Assembly: GCF_022810405.1 (NCBI RefSeq)
Contig: NZ_JALGQE010000019.1
Span: 1 to 64,000 of the forward strand
Origin: Rhodococcus sp. ARC_M5
GTDB lineage: Bacteria > Actinomycetota > Actinomycetes > Mycobacteriales > Mycobacteriaceae
DNA: 64,000 bases
Reading direction: 5' to 3'
Positions 40,801-49,138 of the stretch are shown one piece after another. How positions within the stretch are numbered: the stretch's first letter is position 1; every line of letters starts with the position of its first letter. The translations under genes and the position numbers were made by a program. The notes beneath the pieces are model-generated. The model did no database searches, was not told the origin of the DNA, and saw nothing but the letters and a program-made list of their open reading frames with translations.

Positions 40801-42840
40801 ACCACCTACCACGCTCTTACTACGCCCAGCGGCGAAGAGGGACAGTACGAGTCGTTCGAGGGAATCGTCCTCACCGACACGTTCCAGATCTCCGAAGACG
40901 GCGACACGATGGACGCAATCATGTTCCCGCAGAACAACGATCGCATCATCCGCCAGCAGAGTGTGCCGATCAACGTCATCGTCGGTAACCCGCCGTACTC
41001 TGTCGGGCAGGACAGCGCCAACGACAACAACGCCAACCTCAGCTACCCCACTCTCGACGCCCGTATCGCAGCGACTTACGCCGCGCGGTCGACAGGAACG
41101 AACAAGAACAGCCTCTACGACTCTTACTACCGCGCTTTTCGGTGGGCCACCGACCGCGTCGGCGACACCGGCATCGTCGCGTTCGTTTCCAACGGCGGTT
41201 GGATCAACTCGAATAGTGGCGATGGTGTCCGTTTGAGCTTTGCCGACGAACTCGCCCACCTGTGGATCTACAACCTACGCGGGAACGCCCGTACAGCCGG
41301 CGAACTTCGACGGAAGGAAAGCGGCAACGTCTTCGGCTCCGGTAGCAAGACCACCATCGCAATTTTCGTTGGGGTCAAAGATGTCGCACATACAGGAGCG
41401 ACGCAGATTCACTATCGCGATATCGGCGACTACCTCGACCGGGAACAGAAACTGGGCCTGGTCGCATCCAACAACATCGACGCACTCGAATGGGACACCA
41501 TCACCCCGAACGCCAGCGGCGACTGGATCAGCCAACGCGACACCACCTTCGGCACCTGGCCGGCCATCGGCGATCGACATCAGTCACCGGGTACCCATGT
41601 TTTCGCGCGGTACTCGGCCGGCCTTCAAACCAATCGCGATGCGTGGGTGGACAACTACTCGCGCGCCGACCTCGAGCAGAACGTCCGTCGGCTTATCGTC
41701 AACTACAACGCGCAGCTCGCGCCGTTTGCAGCGTTCTGCGCCAGTCACAGCATCACGAGCCCACGCGAAGCAGACGTCACAACGTTCCTCGGTTCTACCC
41801 CCGCCGCAGCGGCGGGTGATCACATCAAATGGTCACGCAGCTTACGCACCCATCTAGCCCGCGGCCGCACGATTAAGCTGAGCGAGCACGGCTTCCGCGC
41901 ATCGAGCTACAGGCCGTTCAACCGACAGAACACCTACTTCGACCAATATCTGAACCACGAGCGGTCGCAGCTCCCGTCGATGTTCCCGACAACCCACCAC
42001 GACAACTACGGCTTCTATGCAATTGGGGTGGGGGCAACGGCAGACTTCTCACTTTTGGCGACAAGCGGGATTCCTGACGTTCAGTTGCTAGGCGCAGGAC
42101 AGAATGGTCAATATTTTCCTCGTTTTACCTTCGAAAAGGTTCAAGCTGCCGACGCAGGTGGGTTCGACTTCGGCTCCACAGCTTCCGATCTCGGTGCCGA
42201 CGAGTGGGGATATCGACGAATAGACAACATCACCGGCGAAATCCTGTCGGTGTACCAGGCTGCGCTCGGCAAACCCGTTACGAAGGATCAGATCTTTTGG
42301 TCGGTGTACGGGCAACTGCACGTCCCGGCCTATCGGAACACGTACGCGGCGGATCTGAAGAAGATGCTTCCCCACATCCCTCCCCCTGAAAGCTTGCAAC
42401 GCTTCACCCAGCTCGCCGACGCCGGCGAGCAGCTCGGTGATCTTCATATGCAATACGAGGACGTCGCTCCCCACCCACTCGTAGTCGAGGTGAAAGCCGG
42501 TGTCGACGAACACGATCGCGAGACGTGGCGGGTACAGAAAATGAAGTGGCGCAGCAAGTCCGACCACACCGCCATTGTCTACAACTCGAAGGTGACTATC
42601 ACCGGCATTCCATCCGAAGCCGAGGAGTATGTGCTCGGGTCGAGGTCAGCGCTGGCATGGGTCATAGACCGTTACCAGGTCAAAACCGATAAGCCTTCGG
42701 GCATCGTGAGCGATCCGAACCTGTGGTGCGACGAACACAACGACCCGACGTATATCGTCGAGCTGATCAAAAAAGTCACCACCGTCGCCGTCGAAACGAT
42801 GCGCATAGTTCGCGAACTCGACATATGGAAGGCCGCTTGA
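37864..42840 (+). CDS. Type ISP restriction-modification enzyme (single polypeptide)
   Basis: A 1,658-residue protein with all restriction and modification functions in one chain, as in LlaBIII/LlaGI. It starts with an Mrr-like nuclease (GIDLV with Asp63, QCK at 78-80). An SF2 translocase follows (Walker A CGTGKT at 204-209, DEAH at 331-334, MTATPR, then domain 2). A coupler precedes the gamma-class N6-adenine methyltransferase (DPFTGTGTF near residue 930, NPPY near 1040), and a C-terminal target-recognition region ends the chain. It methylates one strand of its own site and cuts unmodified DNA after translocation. It overlaps the GIY-YIG gene by 1 bp. Confidence 0.92.
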   Translation: MASVHEVIEAFRGEPSNSERGTKFEQLMVRYFELDPTLSQQYEQVWRWIDWPDRQGKADTGIDLVARERDTGDYAAIQCKFYEPTTTLSKGDLDSFFTASGQTFPTADGDRSFTNRVIISTTDRWGKNAEDAINHQTIPVQRIGLAEIAEAPIDWDIAWPQGELTVELSEAVRNEPRPHQVEAIDAVFAGFSAGNDRGKLIMACGTGKTFTALKIAERTAAEAGGSARILFAVPSISLLSQTLREWTAQTQLDIRAFAVCSDSKVSRSAEDYSTVDVAIPVTTDPDTLASHMAHRKRSKGLTVVFTTYQSLPTVAAAQGMGVDAFDLVICDEAHRTTGVTVAGADESNFVRVHDAEFLKASRRLYMTATPRIFDDAVKEKAADHSAELSSMDDVDIFGPELHRLSFGDAVERGLLTDYKVIVLTVDEDLVAAPMQKQLAGNFAELQLDDASKIVGCWNGLAKRAGRSPDGDGFAIGAPPMKRAVAFAKDIAASKQVAEVFPDVVAAYRALLDENENDGEQVDATNRDLVVSARHVDGTFNALKRNEQLSWLKAPIPEGECRILSNARCLSEGVDVPALDAVLFLHPRNSVVDVVQSVGRVMRLSPGKDYGYIILPVAVPAGVSPSQALADNRRFKVVWQVLNALRAHDDRFNAMVNSIALNATTKQAKAGQGNDRLLGGHIGPTTDSDETIGDGHPTPDTDPKPHNGEGRSGGVASQMALFALSEWQEAIYARIVDKVGTRVYWEQWAADVADIAAAQIARINALLTGASSQVTEQFERFLTGLRDNLNDSISRDDAISMLSQHLITKPVFDALFAGHDFAAHNPVSIVMQQMLDTLGDANLESETTGLDSFYNSVRIRASEVTSAEGKQQVIAELYERFFRVAFKKQSDALGIVYTPVEIIDFILRAADHVSKEHFGKGLTDTGVHILDPFTGTGTFLTRLLQSGLILPDDLSRKYRDELHANEIMLLAYYIAAVNIETTYHALTTPSGEEGQYESFEGIVLTDTFQISEDGDTMDAIMFPQNNDRIIRQQSVPINVIVGNPPYSVGQDSANDNNANLSYPTLDARIAATYAARSTGTNKNSLYDSYYRAFRWATDRVGDTGIVAFVSNGGWINSNSGDGVRLSFADELAHLWIYNLRGNARTAGELRRKESGNVFGSGSKTTIAIFVGVKDVAHTGATQIHYRDIGDYLDREQKLGLVASNNIDALEWDTITPNASGDWISQRDTTFGTWPAIGDRHQSPGTHVFARYSAGLQTNRDAWVDNYSRADLEQNVRRLIVNYNAQLAPFAAFCASHSITSPREADVTTFLGSTPAAAAGDHIKWSRSLRTHLARGRTIKLSEHGFRASSYRPFNRQNTYFDQYLNHERSQLPSMFPTTHHDNYGFYAIGVGATADFSLLATSGIPDVQLLGAGQNGQYFPRFTFEKVQAADAGGFDFGSTASDLGADEWGYRRIDNITGEILSVYQAALGKPVTKDQIFWSVYGQLHVPAYRNTYAADLKKMLPHIPPPESLQRFTQLADAGEQLGDLHMQYEDVAPHPLVVEVKAGVDEHDRETWRVQKMKWRSKSDHTAIVYNSKVTITGIPSEAEEYVLGSRSALAWVIDRYQVKTDKPSGIVSDPNLWCDEHNDPTYIVELIKKVTTVAVETMRIVRELDIWKAA

Positions 42841-43772
42841 TGGTCCGGGCTCAGACCATCCAGATCTTTCTACCGGGTGGGGATCCCGCCGGTATTCGGG
42901 TCGCGAGCCTGACCACCAGGACTGTCCGGGTCTTCGACATCCCGCGATCGCTGCTGAGCGAGTTTGCGAAGCTACCGGCGTCGACGCAGGTCGGGGTGTA
43001 TTACCTGTTCGGAGGTAGCGAAGACGAACGGACCGCATACATCGGCCAGACTGGGAACGTCGGTAAACGCCTGGGTGAGCACGGCGAGAAGAACTGGACC
43101 CGCGCGATGGTTGCAGTGTCGTTGACCAATGAATGGACGACCACGCACGTCTCCTACCTGGAGTGGTTGTCGATCCGAACCGCTCAACGCGCAGATCGGT
43201 ACACGCTGACCAACGTCAACGATGCGAGCAACCCGTTCACACCAGCACCGCTTGAGGCGGATTGCCACGAGTTTCTGGACACGATCTCCGTCCTGCTGAC
43301 CACCCTTGGCGCACCGATCCTCGATTCGATTCGTCCAACGAAGGGTGAATCCAGAGCAGGTGAAGAATCGCCAAACCAGCCTCTCTTCTTCCGTGAGTCC
43401 GGATGCGATGCGCAGGGGTACTTGACTTCCGAAGGCATTGTCGTGCAACGAGGTTCCCGTGGCCGACCGGATCTACGTGGCTCAGCTACCGAGCGCGTCA
43501 GGACCACCCGCGAGTCTCTAATCACCAGCGGCCGCGCGTCGATCGAAGATGACGCTTTCATATTTCGCGACGACGAGCTCTTCGACAGTCCATCCGCCGC
43601 CGGCGCAGTGCTCGTCGGTGGAAGCAACAATGGACGCATCAGCTGGAAGAACGAAGCCGGCGAAGATCTGAACGTGCTCGAGGCCCGTGAGCTTGCCAGC
43701 GCTCAGGCGCAACGCGAGGCGTCACCGGCGAGTGATTCGGTCGAGGTCGGAGCGGGAGTGTCAACCGCGTAG
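42840..43772 (+). CDS. GIY-YIG nuclease with C-terminal DUF4357-like domain
   Basis: A 310-residue protein. The N-terminal half has the GIY-YIG core: GVYYLFGG (52-59), AYIGQTGNVGKRL (66-78) with its Arg, and EW in a later helix. The C-terminal part contains DAFIFRDDELFDSPSAAGAVLVGGSNNGRISWKN, the DUF4357 pattern. Its ATG overlaps the TGA of the type ISP gene (TGATG at 42838), so the pair is coupled. GIY-YIG/DUF4357 proteins are frequent accessory genes of type I-like systems; the exact role is unknown. Confidence 0.85.
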   Translation: MVRAQTIQIFLPGGDPAGIRVASLTTRTVRVFDIPRSLLSEFAKLPASTQVGVYYLFGGSEDERTAYIGQTGNVGKRLGEHGEKNWTRAMVAVSLTNEWTTTHVSYLEWLSIRTAQRADRYTLTNVNDASNPFTPAPLEADCHEFLDTISVLLTTLGAPILDSIRPTKGESRAGEESPNQPLFFRESGCDAQGYLTSEGIVVQRGSRGRPDLRGSATERVRTTRESLITSGRASIEDDAFIFRDDELFDSPSAAGAVLVGGSNNGRISWKNEAGEDLNVLEARELASAQAQREASPASDSVEVGAGVSTA

Positions 43773-43785
43773 TTCCCCCTCAGCT

Positions 43786-44358
43786 CTAGGATTGCGCAAA
43801 ATGGCGGTACAGGGTTCGCCGACTTACTCCAAGGATTTCAGCTATGTCGCCGATAGTGCTGCCCTGGTTGCGCATTCGGGTGGCTTCACGCTTCTTGGCA
43901 GTCGACAGTGCAGGTGGCCGACCACCGATCTTGCCGCGTTCGCGCGCGGCGGCTAGGCCAGCGTTCGTGCGTTCGCGGAGCAGCTGCCGCTCAAACGAGG
44001 CGAGGGCACCGAAGATGTGAAAGATGAGTTCACCTCCGGCGGTAGCAGTGTCGATCTGTTCGGTGACCGATGCGAACCCCACTCCCCTGGATTTCAGCTC
44101 GGTCACGAGTTCGATCAAGTGCGGGAGGTTGCGACCGAGCCGGTCGAGCCTCCACACGCACAAGGTGTCTCCGGGCAATAGGGTGCCCAGGAGCTCGTCG
44201 AGCGCGGGCCTTGTGGTCGTGGACCCACTCGCAGTGTCGACGAAGAGCCGTTCACACCCAAACGCGGTTAGAGCGTCGCTCTGTAGCGCGGGTGTCTGAT
44301 CGGTGGTCGAAACCCTGGCGTATCCGTATTTGTGTCCCACAGGGCGAGAGACTGCCAC
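43786..44358 (-). CDS. Serine recombinase (resolvase/invertase, TnpR-like)
   Basis: A 190-residue protein: catalytic domain YGYARVSTTDQ (Ser17), RLDRLGRNLPHLIELV and the E-helix, then the C-terminal helix-turn-helix (STIGDIAEILGVSRRTLYRHF). The length is that of Tn3-family resolvases. It starts at GTG 44358, and the res-like site at 44444-44489 lies directly upstream, the usual tnpR-res order. No transposase is beside it, so it is either a remnant of a transposon or a multimer-resolution module. Confidence 0.88.
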   Translation of the reverse strand: MAVSRPVGHKYGYARVSTTDQTPALQSDALTAFGCERLFVDTASGSTTTRPALDELLGTLLPGDTLCVWRLDRLGRNLPHLIELVTELKSRGVGFASVTEQIDTATAGGELIFHIFGALASFERQLLRERTNAGLAAARERGKIGGRPPALSTAKKREATRMRNQGSTIGDIAEILGVSRRTLYRHFAQS

Positions 44359-44443
44359 AACTCACTGACACAGGGGGTTCTGACACGATCGGTTTAGCTC
44401 ACGTTTTTGGCACGACATTCGGACTGGTCGCCTCCGCACCGGA

Positions 44444-44489
44444 TGTCAGTTTCAGAAGACGACTGCATTGTTTCAGAAGTGGACTGCAC
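44444..44489. other. res-like resolution site (copy 1)
   Basis: TGTCAGTTTCAGAAGACGACTGCA (44444-44467) and TTCAGAAGTGGACTGCAC (44472-44489) are two copies of a CAGAAG-n-CTGCA motif. They resemble resolvase subsites of Tn3-family elements. A second group of the same motif occurs at 51460-51551. Position upstream of the resolvase at 44358 supports the assignment. Confidence 0.6.
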
Positions 44490-45088
44490 TACTCGCCTCT
44501 CGCGACCGCTAGAGCGTCTCGTTCTTCCCTCGCGAGGGTGAGGTTGCTGTAGAGGGCGGATCGTTTCAATCCGGTGTTCTTGCAGAGTGTTTCGATCTTG
44601 AACTGCCGTGTTTCGTATACCTGGAGTAGGTATGCCCGCTCTTCAGGGGTCAGGGTGTGCGGCCGTCCTTTCATCTTGCCGGCCGCTGCTGCGGCCGCGA
44701 TCGCGTCGCGGGTGCGGGCTCGGATCAGGTCGGACTCGAATTCGGCCATCAGGCCGAGCATGCCGATGAACATCTTGCCCATGGGATCAGCTGGGTCGTA
44801 GACCTTGCCGTCGATCAACAGTGCCACTCCCCTGGCGGCGAGGCGGTTCACGGTTTCGTGGAGGTCTCCGGCTGATCGGGAGAGACGATCGAGTTTGGTG
44901 ACGCAGAATTCGTCGCCTTCGCGGCTGGCGTTGATGGCGTTTTCGAGTCCGGGCCGTTTCGCTTGCCGGCCGCTGACGGCGTGGTCGATGTAGACCCGGT
45001 CGCGTTCGACGCCGATCTTGGCGAGCAGTCCAATTTGGACGGAGGTGTCCTGTCTGGCGGTGCTGCACCGCGCGTACCCGATTTTCAT
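44489..45088 (-). CDS. Serine recombinase (second resolvase)
   Basis: A 199-residue protein of the same fold: IGYARCSTARQDTS (catalytic Ser9), KLDRLSRSAGDLHETV, and the C-terminal helix-turn-helix FKIETLCKNTGLKRSALYSNL. It differs throughout from the neighbour at 43786-44358, so it is not a recent duplicate. It ends against the res-like site and starts with an inverted repeat upstream (45103-45121). It is probably the resolvase of another transposon whose transposase has been lost. Confidence 0.88.
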   Translation of the reverse strand: MKIGYARCSTARQDTSVQIGLLAKIGVERDRVYIDHAVSGRQAKRPGLENAINASREGDEFCVTKLDRLSRSAGDLHETVNRLAARGVALLIDGKVYDPADPMGKMFIGMLGLMAEFESDLIRARTRDAIAAAAAAGKMKGRPHTLTPEERAYLLQVYETRQFKIETLCKNTGLKRSALYSNLTLAREERDALAVARGE

Positions 45089-45102
45089 GCCCCTCCGACC
45101 TG

Positions 45103-45121
45103 CTGGACTCGTTCTGTCCAG
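45103..45121. promoter_or_regulatory. Inverted repeat CTGGAC...GTCCAG upstream of the second resolvase
   Basis: A 6-bp inverted repeat with a 7-bp spacer lies 15 bp before the start codon at 45088. A further GCTGGACC occurs at about 45136. This arrangement fits a res subsite or operator for the resolvase. Confidence 0.4.
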
Positions 45122-45537
45122 TAGAGACTACGGGAAGCTGGACCAATCAAGTGGACACCTCCAGCGGACGGTTCGGCCGAGAGAACGTCGTGGTCAATCG
45201 CTCTCAGTAGCCCGTTCGCGCTCGTCCGGTATGACGATGGTCTAAACGCACACCCAAACCCGCAGGAAGCTTCTCAACCCGGACCCGCGAGACAAATCGC
45301 GATGAGCCTGCCGAGGTGATCTCAAGAAGCCCGAGCCGTGCGAGAGACCGTGGAGTGTAATTTCCGAGGCGGACGATTGACGGCACGCCACCGACGCGGC
45401 CTGTTTATGCACAACCCGACCAGTGCCCCCCGACGTCGATGACTGCCACGCTTCTGCTGTTGGCCGCCATTGGCAGAGTTGCAGCGGTCCGCGAGTAATC
45501 TGCAACGGAAATCCCGTGAGGAGAGGAAGCCCTATAA
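45122..45537. other. Intergenic region without a supported gene
   Basis: No frame here has convincing start and composition. A minus-strand open stretch (45204-45386) with Arg/Leu-rich sequence could be a decayed gene tail. GAGGAGAGG at the right end is the ribosome site of the gene at 45538. Confidence 0.3.
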
Positions 45538-46332
45538 ATGGAACCGCCACCAGGGTCGGGTTCGTTAAACCCCAAAACCGGTCGATACGAATCAGGCGAA
45601 TGCTACTGGGACGGTCGAACCTGGCGGCGGATAGACGACCAGAAACATAAGAAGCCGCACAAGTGGCCGTTGACGACGCCTCAGTCAGTGGTTGCAGGTG
45701 CTGCGTTGGTAAGCGTGCTCCTCCTAGGAGTCGCTCTCGGCAACGCCGACAATAATGAGAACTCTACGCGCGCCATTCAGACGACCACACGCACGCTTCC
45801 GCCTTCGCCCCCGGGAGGTTCGGCTCCGAGTGGTGCCGAACGAGCGACCACCGTCCCAACCGTATCGCCCTCACCGGCCGCTGCGGTAACGACAGATCCG
45901 AACGCGGCTGCAATCGAAGCAAATCGCGTTGCTATGGATTCTCAACAGGCAGCGGCCGACGCTCAAGCAACACGGCTGGACCGACAAACTTACCCAGCAA
46001 TCGGCGAACGCGAATTCGGCGTGTTGGTCCGCGATCCAGATGCCGAACGGGGAAGAAGAGTTGTCGTGTACGGGTATGTGACCCAGTTTGACTCGGTCAC
46101 CGGGACCTCTATGTTTCGGGCAGACACCTCTGCAGTGGAAGGCAACCAGTGGTACGAGTTCGACCACAACACCATAGTGAACTTCGATCCGGTCATTGGA
46201 CGCGAAATCATTGATGGCGATGTGGTGACGCTCTACGCAGAGGTCGCCGGAAGTCGGAGCTATGAAACCACATTGGGCACGAGCGAAACCGCGTTAGTAC
46301 TCAAGGCCAACATGATTGACATCACGGGATAG
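45538..46332 (+). CDS. Membrane-anchored extracytoplasmic protein
   Basis: A 264-residue protein. A short cytoplasmic part contains YWDGRTWRRID, a DUF2510-like WDG-W motif. One membrane helix follows (SVVAGAALVSVLLLGVALG, about 50-68), then a Thr/Pro/Ser-rich linker and a C-terminal beta-rich domain (150-264). That domain (VVVYGYVTQFDSVTGTSMFRAD..., DGDVVTLYAEVAGSRSY) resembles OB-like folds of surface proteins. The ATG is preceded by GAGGAGAGG. Likely a host or plasmid surface protein; function unknown. Confidence 0.65.
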   Translation: MEPPPGSGSLNPKTGRYESGECYWDGRTWRRIDDQKHKKPHKWPLTTPQSVVAGAALVSVLLLGVALGNADNNENSTRAIQTTTRTLPPSPPGGSAPSGAERATTVPTVSPSPAAAVTTDPNAAAIEANRVAMDSQQAAADAQATRLDRQTYPAIGEREFGVLVRDPDAERGRRVVVYGYVTQFDSVTGTSMFRADTSAVEGNQWYEFDHNTIVNFDPVIGREIIDGDVVTLYAEVAGSRSYETTLGTSETALVLKANMIDITG

Positions 46333-46570
46333 CAACGGCCTCTCCGACTGGACGATTGATTACGAAGATGAGCGGCATGTCGGGGCGTGTTGCGCAGGAC
46401 TCGACCGCAAAAGTGTCGTCGAGCCGCGCGATCAGGTTGGGCGCGATGCGAGAGTGCCAATTGTTGATGGCGTTGGCGATTCGATCCCACAATCCGTTCG
46501 CCGAGGGACCGATGTGCTCTCGGTCAGAGTAGCTGTCCGATGCACCCATTCGGTCGCGTGCGGTTGTCAC
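46322..46570 (-). CDS. Hypothetical protein (82 residues), uncertain
   Basis: GTG 46570 to stop 46322 encodes 82 residues with protein-like composition (NGLWDRIANAINNWHSRIAPNLIARLDDTF). The frame reads well a little further upstream, until an in-frame TGA, but without a better start. It overlaps the tail of the convergent gene at 46332 by 11 bp. It could be the remaining part of a decayed gene. No family recognised. Confidence 0.35.
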   Translation of the reverse strand: MTTARDRMGASDSYSDREHIGPSANGLWDRIANAINNWHSRIAPNLIARLDDTFAVESCATRPDMPLIFVINRPVGEAVAIP

Positions 46571-46668
46571 GATGCCGAGCTCGATATGGACGCGGTGCGC
46601 ACTCGCGTTCGGCGATGGTTGTCAGGGCAACGCACACCCACCACAGTTGCCCCTGACGTGTGTCGTCG

Positions 46669-47760
46669 TCACTCGCAGCCGACGCCGTCTCCGTCACCGT
46701 CGAACTCGGTACTGAATCCGGGGTCTCCAACTCGGATGGGGGCTGCACCGGCGGCGCGAACTGCGGCGCAGTTCGCGTAGATCACGCTCGCCAGCGCCGG
46801 TGCCATACCCACCGGCGCTGGCGCAGCGGGTTGCTGAGCTGGTGTCAGCGCGGGCGCTGACTCGGCGGGGCGGATTGAGGCGGTAGCGCCGCACTCCCCG
46901 AGTATGCGAACGATGGCATCGTATTCGGGCGGGGTGACCCAAAGTCCGTACGCGGCTTTGACCTCGACCTGCCGTGAGACGTAGGTACACCGGTACGGCT
47001 TGTTGCTCGGCAGCCATGTCGCGGCATCGCCGTCGCCTTTCTGCTGATTCGCCGGGCCGTCCACGGCCTGCAGATTGCGCGGGTCGTTCGCCAGATTCCG
47101 CAACGTGAGCTCGTCAAGCTGCTGCGCACCTGTCTGCCAGGCGTTGCTCAGAGCAACGACGTGATCGACCTGCACGGTCATCGAGGTATCGGCACCACGG
47201 ATGAAGTCGATGGTGGCCCCGGTGTATTCGTCAACCAGGGTGCCTGTTTGTATTGCGCATCCGTTGGATCCCGGTTTCACAGTGATTGCGGTGAGATCCC
47301 GTCGAAGTACGTCGTTGCGGGTGTCGCAGCCGTTGCGGCCGTACTCAACGGTTACGTTGTCGGTCCAGGCCTGCCCGAACAGGTCGCGGTCGTAGCCGGT
47401 CTTCGGGGCTCGCCCCTTGATCGGCACGGTTGCCAGCATAGTCAGGGCTGTTTGTGCGCTGTCCGCGTTGGTGACCACCGCCGCGGCAGGTACGGATGGA
47501 TCCACCGGTTCGGGTATGGCCGGCGGATCGACCGGAAGCGTGGGCGTGGCCTCGGTAGTAGCCGCTTCGCGTGAGGTGTCGATTGTCGTATCGGCGGCCG
47601 ACGACGCAGCATCGGTTTGCGACGTTGCGTCCCTCTCCCCCGACGGATCCACGCAACCGACGACGAGCAGACCGGACAATGCCACTCCGGCGATCCACGG
47701 CCACGTCCGCACACTCTTCGATGCGGATGACATAGGCGGCGAACAGCCGGAAAAAGACAC
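46669..47760 (-). CDS. Secreted HNH nuclease lipoprotein with excalibur domain
   Basis: A 363-residue protein. The signal peptide ends in the lipobox LLVVGC (Cys36), followed by a Thr/Ala/Pro linker. A DUF1524-type HNH nuclease domain comes next (VQVDHVVALSNAW at about 200 and NLANDPRNLQAVDGPANQQKG). The protein ends with an excalibur calcium-binding motif (FDGDGDGVGCE). Such proteins are exported and probably act on DNA outside the cell. A second ATG at 47733 is an alternative start. It stands alone. Confidence 0.85.
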   Translation of the reverse strand: MSFSGCSPPMSSASKSVRTWPWIAGVALSGLLVVGCVDPSGERDATSQTDAASSAADTTIDTSREAATTEATPTLPVDPPAIPEPVDPSVPAAAVVTNADSAQTALTMLATVPIKGRAPKTGYDRDLFGQAWTDNVTVEYGRNGCDTRNDVLRRDLTAITVKPGSNGCAIQTGTLVDEYTGATIDFIRGADTSMTVQVDHVVALSNAWQTGAQQLDELTLRNLANDPRNLQAVDGPANQQKGDGDAATWLPSNKPYRCTYVSRQVEVKAAYGLWVTPPEYDAIVRILGECGATASIRPAESAPALTPAQQPAAPAPVGMAPALASVIYANCAAVRAAGAAPIRVGDPGFSTEFDGDGDGVGCE

Positions 47761-48091
47761 AGTGGTGCTCCAGGATCGTTGATGAACGAGTCGGGCGACA
47801 TCGTAGTTGGGCAGCTGATCAGCAACCGACGCAGTGGAAGTATTCGGCGACGGCTACCGTTTCGCAGTTTCGAGTGCGATTAGCGAAGAACATCACTGCC
47901 AAGGAGGTAGCGGTTTCACCCGGAATGAGCCCACATCAGGCGGCCGTAGTCGGCAACAGACGAAAAAGCAGGGTATAGGACCTGGTCATCGACACGTCCC
48001 GATGCAAGCCGTTGTCCCACATGCACAGGCCCGAGAGTTGACAGGTCAGATATCGCCCGAGGCTGCTGCCCTGCAGAGTACCGTTACGCGC
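47761..48091. other. Intergenic region between divergent genes
   Basis: Holds the promoters of the HNH lipoprotein (minus) and the small membrane protein (plus). AAGGAGGT occurs at about 47900 but is not followed by a plausible start at proper distance. No gene is supported. Confidence 0.3.
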
Positions 48092-48448
48092 ATGGGGAAC
48101 AACTTTTACGGCGGCGTTCACCACCATTACCATGGTGGGACGAGAGGTGTTGAACGTCAACCCGATCCGCCGCCCGTCGACACGCGCTCTGTGTGGCGCC
48201 AACACCCTATCGTCGGGACGCTGACCTTCGCGATCATGGCCTTCATCGCCCTCGGTGTTGTCATCAACTTCTGGTATGTGTTCGTGCCGCTCGCCGTTGT
48301 CGGTGTCGGCGGCTATTTCGGAATCCAGCGGGCCAAGGCGCAGCGCGCAGAGAACGCGGCACTGTCGGCACGGGCACAGGCCGAGCACGAGGCGTACATG
48401 CGAGGGTCAGAGGTGGGAATGTTCGGACGGTTCCCGCCGGAGGTGTAA
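48092..48448 (+). CDS. Small membrane protein with His-rich N-terminus
   Basis: A 118-residue protein starting MGNNFYGGVHHHYHGG. Two close membrane helices lie at about 44-80 (VGTLTFAIMAFIALGVVINFWYVFVPLAVVGVGGYFGI), and a helical Ala-rich C-terminus follows. The ATG at 48092 is chosen because the sequence before it has no coding character. Family not recognised. Confidence 0.55.
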   Translation: MGNNFYGGVHHHYHGGTRGVERQPDPPPVDTRSVWRQHPIVGTLTFAIMAFIALGVVINFWYVFVPLAVVGVGGYFGIQRAKAQRAENAALSARAQAEHEAYMRGSEVGMFGRFPPEV

Positions 48449-48778
48449 CCGATTTGAGAATTCTCGGCGTCGCCTCCGGGGGAGCGGCTGAAACTTTAGC
48501 GTAGGTTGTCGTCGGGTTTTCTGTTGATCGTTTACCCGGTCAGTTGTCTTCAGTCCACGTGGTCACCAACTGGGTGGGCAATGGGGTGCTGCTCCCCGGT
48601 CGGAGTGCGCATTGTCGCTATGAGCACCGACTGTGTCCGGAGACTTCAGACCACCGATCGAACACGCCTGAACGAAGCCGTGCCGGGAGGACGCGTGCGG
48701 TTTCTAACTGGGTGCGCTGGCAACGTAATGGGATGGCATCTCGGTAGGTTGGCGTCGCGGCGGGTCCGGCGCACTCTG
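48449..48778. other. Intergenic region without a supported gene
   Basis: No frame with both start and coherent composition is seen. The region separates two convergent transcription units (ends at 48448 and 48779). No clear terminator hairpin was found. Confidence 0.3.
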
Positions 48779-49138
48779 TCAGCTATCTGGAGGGGTGGGA
48801 GTATCCCAGATTCCCGCATACATCTCGGCTACCAACGGCCACACCTGGCGAAGACCGTCCTCGACGGAGTCGACGACGGTGGCGAGGTCGCCGAAGATCA
48901 CGAACTCGTGGGGAATCACACGGCCAGCCGAGTCTCGGCGTCCGAGCGGATCCTCGATGCGAAGCGCAACATGTCCATCCTGGCGGTGCCACGCAGTCAG
49001 CGCGTCTCCAGCGTCGTCGAAAGCACGTTCGTAGTCCGGGAGCGGGTCGCCGAGTCCGGCGTCGAGAAGAAAACGAAAACCCCAATTACGGCCCCGAGTG
49101 GACCAGATGATGTCCGAGGGTCCGGAACTGGTGCTCAC
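48779..49138 (-). CDS. Small partner protein of the GTPase
   Basis: A 119-residue acidic protein. A STRGRNWGFRFLLDAG strand-loop is followed by RVIPHEFVIFGDLATVVDSVEDGLRQVWP. Its start overlaps the stop of the GTPase gene by 4 bp (ATGA at 49135-49138), which makes a coupled two-gene unit. No known domain is recognised. It may be the effector, adaptor or immunity partner of the GTPase. Confidence 0.6.
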   Translation of the reverse strand: MSTSSGPSDIIWSTRGRNWGFRFLLDAGLGDPLPDYERAFDDAGDALTAWHRQDGHVALRIEDPLGRRDSAGRVIPHEFVIFGDLATVVDSVEDGLRQVWPLVAEMYAGIWDTPTPPDS

